From positions 1-6,533 of the forward strand of contig JACCXA010000308.1 of the NCBI GenBank assembly GCA_013697365.1: DNA of 6,533 bases, written 5' to 3'. The DNA comes from Chthoniobacterales bacterium. GTDB lineage: Bacteria; Verrucomicrobiota; Verrucomicrobiia; Chthoniobacterales; UBA10450. The notes under the pieces were generated by a model that worked only from the letters and a program-made list of their open reading frames with translations, was not told where the DNA came from and did not search any database. Positions 6,412 through 6,533 of the stretch are shown here, in pieces. The position numbers were made by a program, and so were the translations under genes. Each line of letters opens with the position of its first letter. Position 1 is the first letter of the stretch.

Positions 6412-6533
6412 AACTAAGCCGCAGAGAGACGGGGTTCCGCGACGCAGGATATTTGGCGTATTCCTGGCAAGGCTGCAAGCTTTCAGCGATGAGCGCCCGA
6501 GGAAAATTCGTCGCTCGCGCAGCTGCCTGCGTG
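6412..6533. other. Upstream flank of tRNA-Pro, no confirmed gene
   Basis: There is no RNA gene and no long reading frame. A plus-strand ATG at 6489 opens a frame to the window edge (MSARGKFVARAAACV) that resembles the start of a signal peptide. Fifteen codons are too few to call, and no clear Shine-Dalgarno sequence precedes it. Confidence 0.2.

Overview
The window reads as a GC-rich (about 60%) bacterial chromosome segment, most likely from a soil-type member of the Verrucomicrobiota. That assignment is inference. It rests on the 34-residue AURKAIP1/COX24-type basic protein, the long periplasmic TPR proteins, and a small-protein/nucleotidyltransferase pair of a kind I associate with such genomes. 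No phage, IS, CRISPR or plasmid module is complete here.

Layout, left to right. Bases 1-336 (minus strand) hold the 5' part of a phage-tail-collar (microcystin-dependent protein-like) gene that runs off the left edge. A signal-peptide-like segment precedes it in a different reading frame. Bases 489-775 (plus strand) hold a small helical protein gene overlapping (ATGA) the start of a nucleotidyltransferase-fold gene, which breaks off after its 'TGSMAS' motif, so this looks like a decayed two-gene cassette. A short unexplained stretch (776-833) separates it from the large minus-strand block.

The minus-strand block, in transcription order from the right, is: tRNA-Pro(CGG) at 6411-6338; a six-helix membrane protein with a histidine-rich loop, probably a NicO/RcnA-like metal transporter; bcp (peroxiredoxin Q), 4 nt downstream and very likely co-transcribed with it; the tiny basic ribosome-associated-type protein at 4947-4843; then two large TPR proteins, one exported (4740-2893) and one anchored by an N-terminal transmembrane helix (2741-834).

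The two TPR proteins are probably both in the periplasm or at the cell envelope and may act as scaffolds, but nothing in the sequence fixes their partners. A strong sigma70-like promoter (TTGCAA-17-TACAAT) lies so close to the first TPR gene that its mRNA would be leaderless. The second TPR gene has TTGCAA at exactly the same distance from its ATG. The most useful points in the window are this promoter geometry, the unflagged 34-aa gene, the truncated nucleotidyltransferase cassette and the frame break in the collar gene. I see no clearly new multi-gene system.
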